From contig JAIVHD010000002.1 in the NCBI GenBank assembly GCA_020201235.1, positions 1 through 11,063 on the forward strand: a stretch of DNA of 11,063 bases, given 5' to 3'. This stretch comes from Lysobacteraceae bacterium (GTDB lineage: Bacteria > Pseudomonadota > Gammaproteobacteria > Xanthomonadales > Wenzhouxiangellaceae). This document shows positions 1 to 5,876 of the stretch, one piece after another. Numbering within the stretch: the first letter of the stretch is position 1; the number at the start of each line of letters is the position of its first letter. Under the pieces are notes generated by a model that saw only the letters and a program-made list of their open reading frames with translations, made no database searches and had not been told where the DNA came from. A program made the translations under genes and the position numbers.

Positions 1-83
1 GCTTCGGCCATTCTCGTGCTGCCCGTGGAAAAGATGCTGACATGAAGACTGTACGATGGAGCGCGCTCGACGAGGCCGCGCGC
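1..83. repeat. Inverted copy of the hisG/hisD junction at the window edge (arm 1)
   Basis: Bases 1-83 are an exact reverse complement of 1786-1868 (base i pairs with 1869-i), and identity stops abruptly at base 84. On the plus strand this arm carries the last 13 codons of hisG (ending in VEKMLT and a stop at 42-44) and the first 14 codons of hisD from the ATG at 41. Neither fragment continues as a gene. The arm lies inside what should be hisC and at the very end of the sequence, which suits a fold-back chimera from amplification or assembly better than a real duplication. A genuine small inverted duplication cannot be excluded from the sequence alone. Confidence 0.9.
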
Positions 84-511
84 TCGGCCAGGTCCGGGGC
101 CGGCGCAAAGCTGCGGCCCTGGTCGACCAGCGGCGAAACCACCAGCGGCGCGCCCTGGACGGTCGCCGACAGGGCATACATGCCAAAGCACGGAGGACAA
201 ATCAGCACCGAGTCCTGGCCGGGGCGGCAAAAGGTACGCACCAGTAGGTCGATGCCTTCGTCGCTACCGCGTGTGATCAGCAATTTTCGATCATCGACGT
301 CGTAAAGTTCCGATAACCGCTGCTTGAGCCCGGCTGGTTGCGGATCGGGGTAGCGATTCAGGTGCAGGCCATCGTCGCCCGCCGGCGGATACGGATTTTC
401 ATTGGCATTGAGCAATATGCCGGCCGAATCGGCCAGCGCGCGAGCCGAGGCATACGGCCTCAGGGTGCGGATCTCGGGTCGGGCCAGACGTATGAAATCG
501 AAATCGCTCAT
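84..511 (-). CDS. hisC: Histidinol-phosphate aminotransferase, N-terminal part (truncated)
   Basis: HisC is a PLP-dependent fold-type I aminotransferase that converts imidazole-acetol phosphate and glutamate to L-histidinol phosphate in the cytoplasm. The minus-strand frame starts at ATG 511, whose bases overlap the hisD stop in an ATGA junction, so the two are translationally coupled. About 142 native codons remain. They include the substrate-site motif NANENP (residues 35-40), LNRYPDPQP (51-59), TRGSDEGIDLLVRTFC (80-95) and PPCFGMY (106-112), all typical of enterobacterial-type HisC. The PLP-binding lysine and the rest of the large domain are missing because native sequence ends at base 84. 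The frame stays open through the inverted repeat to base 1, but those residues are not HisC. The whole gene would be about 350 residues, so the truncation is most likely a contig-end artefact. Confidence 0.88.
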
Positions 512-1827
512 ATCGAATCCGCCGCGTCCGGGCCGACCGGCTGCGGCGTGCCCTGAAGCCGAAGCTCGATCGCCAGGCGGTGCGCATCCAGGCCTTCGTG
601 CGCGGCCAGCCGGGCCCCGGCCGGACCCAGTTTGGCGAGGCCTTCGGGGCTGGCCTGCTGGACGCTCATGCGGCGCATGAAATCGACCACCGCCAAGCCA
701 CTCTGGGTCGCGGCCCAGCCGCCGGTCGGCAGCGTGTGGTTGGTGCCGGAAATATAGTCTCCGAGCGATTCGGGCGTGTAGTGACCAACGAACACCGAAC
801 CGGCCGTGGTAATGCGGGCCGCCACCGCGTTGGCGTCGTTGGTCTGGATAATCAGGTGTTCCGGCGCGTAGCGCTGGCTGACCTCGATCGCCTGGTCGAG
901 GTTGTCGACCTCGATGATGGCTGCGTGTTCCAGCGCCTTGGCGGTGGTTTCAGCGCGCGAAAGCCGGGGCCGCAATGCATCGATCTGGCGAGCAACCGCA
1001 TCGCCCAGACCGGGCGATTCGGTCACCAGCAGGACCTGCGAATCCGGGCCGTGTTCGGCCTGGCTGAGCAGGTCGATCGCAACCCATTGGGGCCTGGCCG
1101 AGTCATCGGCGATGATGAGCACCTCCGACGGGCCGGCCGGCAGGTCCTGGGCCGCGCCGAACACATCGAGCGCGGCCTGACGCTTGGCTTCGGCCACGAA
1201 ACGGTTGCCCGGCCCGAACAGTTTGGCGCACGAAGGCACGCTTTCGGTTCCGTAGGCCATCGCCGCGATGGCCTGGGCACCACCGGCGATCAGGACACGC
1301 TCCAGCCCGAGCTTTTGAGCCACGGCAAGCACCGCATCGTCGGCCCGGCCGCACGCGTTCGGCGGTGTTGCCAGCACGATCCGGCGGCAGCCGGCCAGCA
1401 GCGCTGGCACCAGCAGCATGATCGCGGTCGAAGGCAACGGCGCGCTGCCGGCCGGCACATAGAGCCCGACCGGGTCCAGCGCCAGGTAGCGCATTTGGCA
1501 GGACACGCCTTCAGCGGTCTCGACGGCATACTCTTGCGGCTTGCCGGCCGCATGAAACGCGCGCACCGTTTGAATCGCGCGATCGATCGCGGCGTCGAGC
1601 GCCGGGTCGATCGCTGTATGTCCGGCGGATGCCTGCCACAGCGAGGGCACCTCAACCCGATCAAAGCGACGACTGTATTCAGCCAGCGCCCGATCACCGC
1701 GCTCGCGCACGGTGGTCATAATTTCTGCGACGATCTGCTCCAGCTGGCCGTCGGCCTCCATGCGCGGACGGGCCAACAGGCGGCTGCGCGCGGCCTCGTC
1801 GAGCGCGCTCCATCGTACAGTCTTCAT
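508..1827 (-). CDS. hisD: Histidinol dehydrogenase
   Basis: HisD is the zinc-dependent cytoplasmic enzyme that oxidises L-histidinol to L-histidine with two NAD+, the last step of the pathway. The protein has 439 residues, a normal length. The family signature region DLPAGPSEVLIIAD is at residues 228-241. Zinc ligands are visible as Q256 and H259 (LLSQAEHG), D357 (ESLGDYISGTNH) and H416 (EGLDAHRLA). The catalytic Glu-His pair is E323-H324 (YAPEHL). All sit exactly three positions before their E. coli counterparts (259, 262, 326/327, 360, 419). The glycine-rich GGAQAIAAMAYGT segment is at 182-194. The ATG at 1827 overlaps the hisG stop (ATGA), and the gene's own stop overlaps the hisC start in the same way, so the cistrons are coupled. 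No defect is seen. Confidence 0.97.
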   Translation of the reverse strand: MKTVRWSALDEAARSRLLARPRMEADGQLEQIVAEIMTTVRERGDRALAEYSRRFDRVEVPSLWQASAGHTAIDPALDAAIDRAIQTVRAFHAAGKPQEYAVETAEGVSCQMRYLALDPVGLYVPAGSAPLPSTAIMLLVPALLAGCRRIVLATPPNACGRADDAVLAVAQKLGLERVLIAGGAQAIAAMAYGTESVPSCAKLFGPGNRFVAEAKRQAALDVFGAAQDLPAGPSEVLIIADDSARPQWVAIDLLSQAEHGPDSQVLLVTESPGLGDAVARQIDALRPRLSRAETTAKALEHAAIIEVDNLDQAIEVSQRYAPEHLIIQTNDANAVAARITTAGSVFVGHYTPESLGDYISGTNHTLPTGGWAATQSGLAVVDFMRRMSVQQASPEGLAKLGPAGARLAAHEGLDAHRLAIELRLQGTPQPVGPDAADSI

Positions 1828-1868
1828 GTCAGCATCTTTTCCACGGGCAGCACGAGAATGGCCGAAGC
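1786..1868. repeat. Inverted repeat partner at the genuine hisG/hisD junction (arm 2)
   Basis: This is the native location of the 83-bp sequence repeated in inverted orientation at 1-83. Here it is embedded in two intact, overlapping genes: the end of hisG and the start of hisD on the minus strand. This copy is therefore the original and the edge copy is the derived one. Confidence 0.9.
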
Positions 1869-2726
1869 GCCGGCACTCTTGAGCTCCTCAAGATGTTCCC
1901 AGAACACCTGCTCGGTACACAGGGCATGCACGGCGACGCGCTCGGACTGCCCTTCCAGCGGCAGGATGGTCGGCGTTTCGGCACCGGGCAGGATGGCTGT
2001 GATTCGGGCGAGCCGGTCACGCGGGGCATGCAACATGACGTATTTGGTCTCGCTGGCGCGCTGCACGCCAAGGATGCGCTGAACCAGCTTGTCGAGCAAT
2101 GCCTGGCGCTCCGGTGGCAGAACCGAACTGCCGCGATACAGCGCAGCCTGACTATCGAGCACACCGGCAACCGCCTTCAAGTGATTGGCACGCAAGGTCG
2201 TACCGGTCGAGACCAGGTCAACGATCGCCTCGGCGGTACCCAGGCTGGGCGCGATTTCAACCGCGCCGTTGAGCGTGACGATATCGGCCTCGACGCCATG
2301 ATCGTGCAGCCAGCGGCGGGTCAGGCGCGGATAACTGGTGGCAATTCGCTGGCCGGCCAATTGCGCCGGGCCCTGATAATCCAGATCTTCGGGCACCGCC
2401 AGCATCAGCCGGCAATGGCCAAACTCCAACGTTGCGAGACTTTCAAGATCGGCATCGGGCCGGCGTCGCCGGGCCTCCAGGATTTTTTCGGCGGCCACGT
2501 TCTGGCCAACGATGCCGAGCTCGCACACGCCCTCCAGCAGCAGCCGCGGGATATCGTCGTCACGCACCAGCAGCAAGTCGACCGGCAAGTTGCGCCCGTA
2601 CCAGAACAGCTTGTCTTTGCTACGCGCGAATTGCAGGCCGGACTTGTCCAGCAGCTTCAGCGAGGCCTCCGAAAGCCGACCGGATTTTTGAATGGCGATC
2701 TTGATGCGGGTTTCGTCGCGGGCCAT
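1824..2726 (-). CDS. hisG: ATP phosphoribosyltransferase, long form
   Basis: HisG catalyses the committed, feedback-inhibited first step of histidine synthesis: ATP plus PRPP gives N1-phosphoribosyl-ATP and PPi. At 300 residues it is the long (HisG-L) form, with a C-terminal ACT-like regulatory domain (about 225-300) that binds histidine, so no HisZ partner is expected. Landmarks are the N-terminal KIAIQKSGRLS (9-19), VRDDDIP (54-60), the strand ending RIATSYP (127-133), and the PRPP-binding loop DLVSTGTTLRAN (170-181). In the regulatory part are KYVMLHAP (228-235), PTILPL (252-257) and the terminal ILVLPVEKM. The start codon lies two bases after the stop of the upstream regulator gene. An AAGGAG ribosome site at 2737-2742 sits ten bases before it, inside the regulator's coding end. 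It is the first enzyme gene of the operon. Confidence 0.97.
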   Translation of the reverse strand: MARDETRIKIAIQKSGRLSEASLKLLDKSGLQFARSKDKLFWYGRNLPVDLLLVRDDDIPRLLLEGVCELGIVGQNVAAEKILEARRRRPDADLESLATLEFGHCRLMLAVPEDLDYQGPAQLAGQRIATSYPRLTRRWLHDHGVEADIVTLNGAVEIAPSLGTAEAIVDLVSTGTTLRANHLKAVAGVLDSQAALYRGSSVLPPERQALLDKLVQRILGVQRASETKYVMLHAPRDRLARITAILPGAETPTILPLEGQSERVAVHALCTEQVFWEHLEELKSAGASAILVLPVEKMLT

Positions 2727-2728
2727 GA

Positions 2729-3040
2729 TTACTGCTCTCCTTGAAGTCGCTTGAGCGCCAGCCGATAGCCGCCATTGCCCATTTCGAGAAACCGGGCAAC
2801 GCGCCCGATCGTGGTTACGCTGACCCCGGTACGATCGTGGATTTCACGATACGGCAGCCCGGCATCGAGCAACTGGGCCGCACGCCAGCGATCGACCAGC
2901 GCCTCCAGCTCGGCCGGCGTGGTCAAATCCTTGAGCAGCGCGCGGCATTCATCAGCGCTCTGCATGGCCATGAATGCCTCGGCCAGGCTGCCGCGCCCGG
3001 CGCGGTTGGCCTTTAAATGATTTTCGTCGAGATGTTTCAT
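2729..3040 (-). CDS. TrpR/YerC-family transcriptional regulator, probable repressor of the his operon
   Basis: A 103-residue all-helical DNA-binding protein of the TrpR superfamily (YerC/YecD-like). The core LTTPAELEALVDRWRAAQ (39-56) is followed by a helix-turn-helix, about 62-85 (YREIHDRTGVSVTTIGRVAR). Aligned by eye to E. coli TrpR, three corepressor-pocket residues are kept: Thr44 (here T41), Arg54 (R51) and Arg84 (R80). TrpR positions 85 and 88 differ (V81, F84), so the ligand may not be tryptophan. The gene ends two bases before hisG and leads the operon, and an 18-bp TrpR-like palindrome lies 42 bases upstream. Autoregulated histidine-responsive repression is the natural inference. From memory, comparative genomics has proposed a TrpR-family HisR in Xanthomonadales. 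I chose the ATG at 3040; an in-frame TTG at 3067 would add nine residues unlike the family. Confidence 0.85.
   Translation of the reverse strand: MKHLDENHLKANRAGRGSLAEAFMAMQSADECRALLKDLTTPAELEALVDRWRAAQLLDAGLPYREIHDRTGVSVTTIGRVARFLEMGNGGYRLALKRLQGEQ
2737..2742 (-). promoter_or_regulatory. Ribosome binding site of hisG
   Basis: AAGGAG on the minus strand, ten bases before the hisG ATG at 2726 and inside the last codons of the upstream regulator gene. It is the clearest Shine-Dalgarno sequence in the his operon and fixes the hisG start. The hisD and hisC starts have only weak sites and probably rely on ATGA coupling. Confidence 0.6.
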
Positions 3041-3081
3041 TGGCCGTTCCCGTGCCAGTTGTAACAAGTTAATGAATTAGC

Positions 3082-3099
3082 GTAATAGCGCGCTATTAC
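3082..3099. promoter_or_regulatory. Perfect 18-bp palindrome, probable operator of the TrpR-family regulator
   Basis: GTAATAGCGCGCTATTAC is identical to its own reverse complement over all 18 bases. The E. coli trp operator core, GTACTAGTTAACTAGTAC, has the same length and the same frame GTA-n-TAG-nnnn-CTA-n-TAC; 12 of 18 positions match and the differences are symmetric. It ends 42 bases upstream of the ATG of the TrpR-family gene that heads the his operon. It would overlap the -10 of the candidate promoter, the usual position for a TrpR-type repressor site. Binding is inferred. Confidence 0.72.
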
Positions 3100-3121
3100 A
3101 ATAGAACACAGTCTACATCAA
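3093..3121 (-). promoter_or_regulatory. Candidate sigma-70 promoter of the his operon
   Basis: Read on the minus strand, TTGATG (3116-3121) is followed after exactly 17 bases by TAATAG (3093-3098). The -35 matches consensus at 4 of 6 positions and the -10 at only 3 of 6, so the call rests mainly on correct spacing, position and overlap of the -10 with the 18-bp palindrome. Confidence 0.35.
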
Positions 3122-3472
3122 TTAAACGCCGGGCGGGCCCGCAAATTCAATTACGAATACAATCAGAAGTGTTCGTATAGGGATGGTGATGCAAACACCC
3201 GATCGAAACGAATGGCCCGTCTCAACAACAAAAAGACTAGAATAGGCCGGTTTTTATACGGGAAATTCGCGTCGCTCGACCTTCTATGCGGGAACGCGCG
3301 GTGACTGCGCGGCCAATGGGTGCTGGGCAATGCCGAGCGCCAAGCTTGACCCGCTTGCGATTCGATTAAGCTGGCCAAGGCAGTATTTTCAGCGTTTTGG
3401 CCAGCCGTCCATCGAGCCGGCACGTGGATCCCGATCGAACCTCAACCTCAATCCTTATTAATAGAGTTAACC
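3100..3472. other. Divergent intergenic region between the his operon and hppA
   Basis: About 370 bases without a convincing gene. The left side is AT-rich around the operator and candidate his promoter. An imperfect inverted repeat, TACGAATAC (3152-3160) and GTGTTCGTA (3169-3177) with an 8-base spacer and one mismatch, may be a regulator site or small hairpin. For hppA, TTGACC (3346-3351) with TAAGCT (3367-3372) at 15-base spacing is the best promoter-like pair I see on the plus strand, and it is weak. Short open frames here, such as the minus-strand one at 3163-3423, lack a good start context and family resemblance. No riboswitch or small RNA could be recognised. Confidence 0.5.
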
Positions 3473-3478
3473 AGGGAG
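3473..3478 (+). promoter_or_regulatory. Ribosome binding site of hppA
   Basis: AGGGAG lies five bases before ATG 3484. This selects the start at 3484 over the in-frame upstream ATG at 3397, whose 29 extra residues are polar and unlike the membrane-helix N-terminus of the family. Confidence 0.65.
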
Positions 3479-3483
3479 TACAA

Positions 3484-5106
3484 ATGGACCAGAGTCTGAT
3501 TCCGCCGGTGCTTGGCATCATCGGCCTTGTCGTCGCTTTCGTGATTTTTCGCGCAATGATGCGCTACCCGGTGATGGAGGGCAAACCGGCCGCCATCGCC
3601 AAGCTGATCCAGGATGGCGCGATGGCCTTCATGCGCCGCGAAATCATGATGATTGGCGGGTCAGTGGCTGTTCTTTTCGTTGCCCTGGCATTCTCCGGGC
3701 TCGGCATCCAAACCGCGATCTCATTCCTGGTCGGTGCATTCTGTTCGGCACTGGCGGGCTTCCTGGGCATGATTGCCGCAACCCGGGCCAACGTCCGCAC
3801 GACCACGGCAGCCCATAATTTCGGCACCGATCGCGCGCTGACGGTTGCATTCTACGGCGGCTCGGTCATGGGGCTGGTGCTGGCATCGCTCGGCCTGCTG
3901 GGCCTGGTGTGCTCGATTGCCGCCATCGGTCTGGTTCGCCTGTCGGCCGGGCGCAGCCCCGAAGTCGCGCTGCGCATCGGCACGATCTCGGCGGCGATCG
4001 GTTTCGTGATCCTGGCGTTCTTCCTGATTCGCTGGCTGGACGTGCGCACCGGGGTCTGGGTGGCCACCATCGTCGGTGCCGTCGGCGGCGTCATCATCGG
4101 GCTTTCAACCGAGCATTACACGGCCGGCAAACCGGTTCGCGACATCGCCAAGTCCGGAGAAACCGGGGCGGCCACGGTCATCATTTCGGGTCTTGCCATC
4201 GGCATGCAGTCGGTCGTCATACCGATTCTGACGATCTGCCTGATGATTTTTATCGCCAACTGGCAGGCCGAACTCTACGGCGTCGGCATCGCTGCGGTTT
4301 CAATGCTGGCAACTGTGGGCATGACCATGGCCATTGATGCCTACGGTCCGGTTGCCGACAACGCCGGCGGCATTGCTGAAATGGCGGGCCTTGGTGAGGA
4401 CACCCGCAAGATCACCGATTCGCTCGACGAACTGGGTAACACCACGGCGGCCATCGGCAAGGGCTTTGCAATCGGCGCGGCCGCGCTGGCCGCATTGACC
4501 ATCATCAGCGCCTACATCGCCGAGGTCAGTCATCAACTCGAAGGCTTTTCGCTTGAGATTTCCGATCCCAACGTGCTGATCGGTATGTTCCTCGGCGGCC
4601 TGTTCCCGTTTCTGGTCGCCTCGATCACGATGACCGCAGTCGGCGATGCGGCGTTTGAGATGATCCAGGAGATCCGTCGCCAGTTCCGCGAAATTCCGGG
4701 GCTGCTCGAAGGCAAGGCCGAACCTGATGCAGCGCGCTGCGTTGATATCGCAACCACCTCAGCGATCAAGCGAATGATGCTGCCGGCGGCGCTGGCCGTG
4801 TTGGGCCCGGTGGTTGTCGGCTTTGGCCTCGGTGCCGAGGCGCTCGGCGGGATGCTCGGCGGCGCGCTGATTGCCGCAGTTCTGCTGGCCCTGACCATGG
4901 CCAACGCCGGCGGCGCCTGGGACAATGCCAAAAAATACGTCGAGAAAGGAAACTTCGGAGGCAAGGGTTCTGAAACGCATAAGGCCAACGTGGTCGGAGA
5001 CACCGTCGGCGATCCTCTCAAAGATACGTCCGGACCTTCGATGAACATTCTGATCAACGTCATGGCGATTGTCAGCCTGGTGATCGCACCGCTTCTGAGC
5101 CGTTGA
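3484..5106 (+). CDS. hppA: Membrane-bound ion-pumping pyrophosphatase with an internal catalytic deletion
   Basis: Homologue of M-PPases, which couple PPi hydrolysis to H+ or Na+ pumping across the inner membrane. The 540-residue product is short: relatives have about 660-730 residues and some 16 helices. Well-conserved parts are TM1 (about 8-24), [13 protein letters not shown] (84-96), RANVRT (101-106), [12 protein letters not shown] (285-296), [15 protein letters not shown] (401-415), [16 protein letters not shown] (472-487) and [14 protein letters not shown] (505-518). [11 protein letters not shown] (318-328) has Ala where K+-independent enzymes have Lys, so the K+-dependent type is expected. 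Absent is the block with DVGADLVGKVE, the DDPRNP/ADNVGDNVGD acidic motifs and the GADLFESY gate helix. [12 protein letters not shown] (130-141) is followed directly by the end of what should be TM7 (about 142-152), near base 3905. Without that block PPi hydrolysis by the known mechanism should fail. Real deletion or assembly gap cannot be told apart here. Confidence 0.9.
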   Translation: MDQSLIPPVLGIIGLVVAFVIFRAMMRYPVMEGKPAAIAKLIQDGAMAFMRREIMMIGGSVAVLFVALAFSGLGIQTAISFLVGAFCSALAGFLGMIAATRANVRTTTAAHNFGTDRALTVAFYGGSVMGLVLASLGLLGLVCSIAAIGLVRLSAGRSPEVALRIGTISAAIGFVILAFFLIRWLDVRTGVWVATIVGAVGGVIIGLSTEHYTAGKPVRDIAKSGETGAATVIISGLAIGMQSVVIPILTICLMIFIANWQAELYGVGIAAVSMLATVGMTMAIDAYGPVADNAGGIAEMAGLGEDTRKITDSLDELGNTTAAIGKGFAIGAAALAALTIISAYIAEVSHQLEGFSLEISDPNVLIGMFLGGLFPFLVASITMTAVGDAAFEMIQEIRRQFREIPGLLEGKAEPDAARCVDIATTSAIKRMMLPAALAVLGPVVVGFGLGAEALGGMLGGALIAAVLLALTMANAGGAWDNAKKYVEKGNFGGKGSETHKANVVGDTVGDPLKDTSGPSMNILINVMAIVSLVIAPLLSR

Positions 5107-5127
5107 TCCGGATCAGCAGCACGCACT

Positions 5128-5160
5128 AAAAAAACGCGGCCAACTGGCCGCGTTTTTTTT
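5128..5160. terminator. Bidirectional rho-independent terminator between hppA and the TetR-family gene
   Basis: A nine-base stem, ACGCGGCCA (5134-5142) with TGGCCGCGT (5145-5153), is flanked by an A run (5128-5134) and a T run (5153-5160). It therefore has a U tract in both directions. The drawn loop is two bases, so the inner pair probably opens in RNA. It starts 21 bases after the hppA stop and touches the TAA stop of the convergent gene (5159-5161), so it can end both transcripts. Confidence 0.88.
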
Positions 5161-5842
5161 ATTCATCACTCTCACCCTCCCGCGCATGCGGCGGAGGGTC
5201 GTGGAGGGGCCGAATCAGGCACGGCGTTTGTTTGCCAGGACAGCGCACCGTAATCAGCGCGTCGATCGCGTGCCGGACGTAATCCTCAAATTCTTCACTG
5301 CCCCGCTCCGGTGCCATGCCTCGCGTTTGCAGCTGAATGTAACCGACATAGCTGGTGTAGGTCAGACGCGCGCGATGGGCGGCGGGTTCGGCATCCAGGC
5401 CCAGTTCGCGAAATGCCCCGGCCAGGTATTCCAGCCGCCGACGGGTGATCCGCTCGATCACCGGCTTGACCGTAGGGTGGTCGCTTGCCGCACACAGCGC
5501 GGCATGAATCTGATGGCTGCGATTTTGCCGGCTGGTTCTCAGGATGAACTCCGCCAAGCGCATCGCCGGCTCCTGGCTCGAACCCAGCGATCGCGCCAGG
5601 TGTTGGATATCGCGGTGCTCCCAGCGCTTCAGCGATTGTTCAAGCAGCTCATCGCGACTGGCGAAGTGCCAGTAGAAGCTGCCCTTGGTGATGCCCAGTC
5701 GACGGGCCAGCGGCTCGACCGCCAGGGCGCTCACGCCCTTTTCCGCGATCAGGTCAAGGGCCGCTTGCTCCCAATCAGAAGCACTCAGTGTTGACTTTTC
5801 GGCCGATGTTGCTAAAGGACTGACAGCGCTCATTGAAGGCAT
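5159..5842 (-). CDS. TetR/AcrR-family transcriptional regulator
   Basis: A 227-residue one-component regulator. The N-terminal DNA-binding domain (about 24-70) shows the TetR pattern: [27 protein letters not shown], then the recognition helix [14 protein letters not shown] (53-66). The C-terminal ligand and dimerisation domain (about 75-200) has no motif I can tie to a ligand, and a Pro/His-rich tail (LHDPPPHA) follows. The gene lies 34 bases after the plsB stop on the same strand, so the two are probably co-transcribed and end at the terminator at 5128-5160. A role in lipid or hydrophobic-compound sensing is suggested only by this position. The start is uncertain: ATG 5842 and ATG 5833 are both possible, neither has a clear ribosome site, and the frame is open further back to a TTG at 5860. 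Confidence 0.88.
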   Translation of the reverse strand: MPSMSAVSPLATSAEKSTLSASDWEQAALDLIAEKGVSALAVEPLARRLGITKGSFYWHFASRDELLEQSLKRWEHRDIQHLARSLGSSQEPAMRLAEFILRTSRQNRSHQIHAALCAASDHPTVKPVIERITRRRLEYLAGAFRELGLDAEPAAHRARLTYTSYVGYIQLQTRGMAPERGSEEFEDYVRHAIDALITVRCPGKQTPCLIRPLHDPPPHAREGESDE

Positions 5843-5876
5843 TTTAGCAGCGGGGGGCAACCGTGCGGGGAACCAC

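Noticed and set aside
42..305. A second hisD copy on the plus strand starting MKTVRWSALDEAA
   Set aside because: Only 14 codons match hisD, all from the inverted repeat; after base 83 the frame is antisense hisC and gives no HisD sequence.
580..2082. Long plus-strand open frame (500 codons) opposite hisD and the end of hisG
   Set aside because: It is antisense to two unmistakable enzyme genes with all catalytic residues, its translation is low-complexity Arg/Gly/His-rich, and it resembles no family. GC-rich codon use on the other strand explains its length.
3040..3081. His-rich leader peptide or attenuator before the his operon
   Set aside because: The short stretch between the palindrome and the regulator's ATG has no run of His codons and no terminator/antiterminator hairpin, so attenuation of the enteric type is not supported.
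3163..3423. Small minus-strand gene of 86 codons in the intergenic region
   Set aside because: Composition is Arg/Ser/Pro-rich and shadow-like, there is no ribosome site, and it overlaps the area expected to hold the hppA promoter.
3397..3483. Extended hppA start at 3397
   Set aside because: The 29 extra residues are polar and unlike the family, while ATG 3484 has an AGGGAG ribosome site at five-base spacing and begins directly with the first membrane helix.
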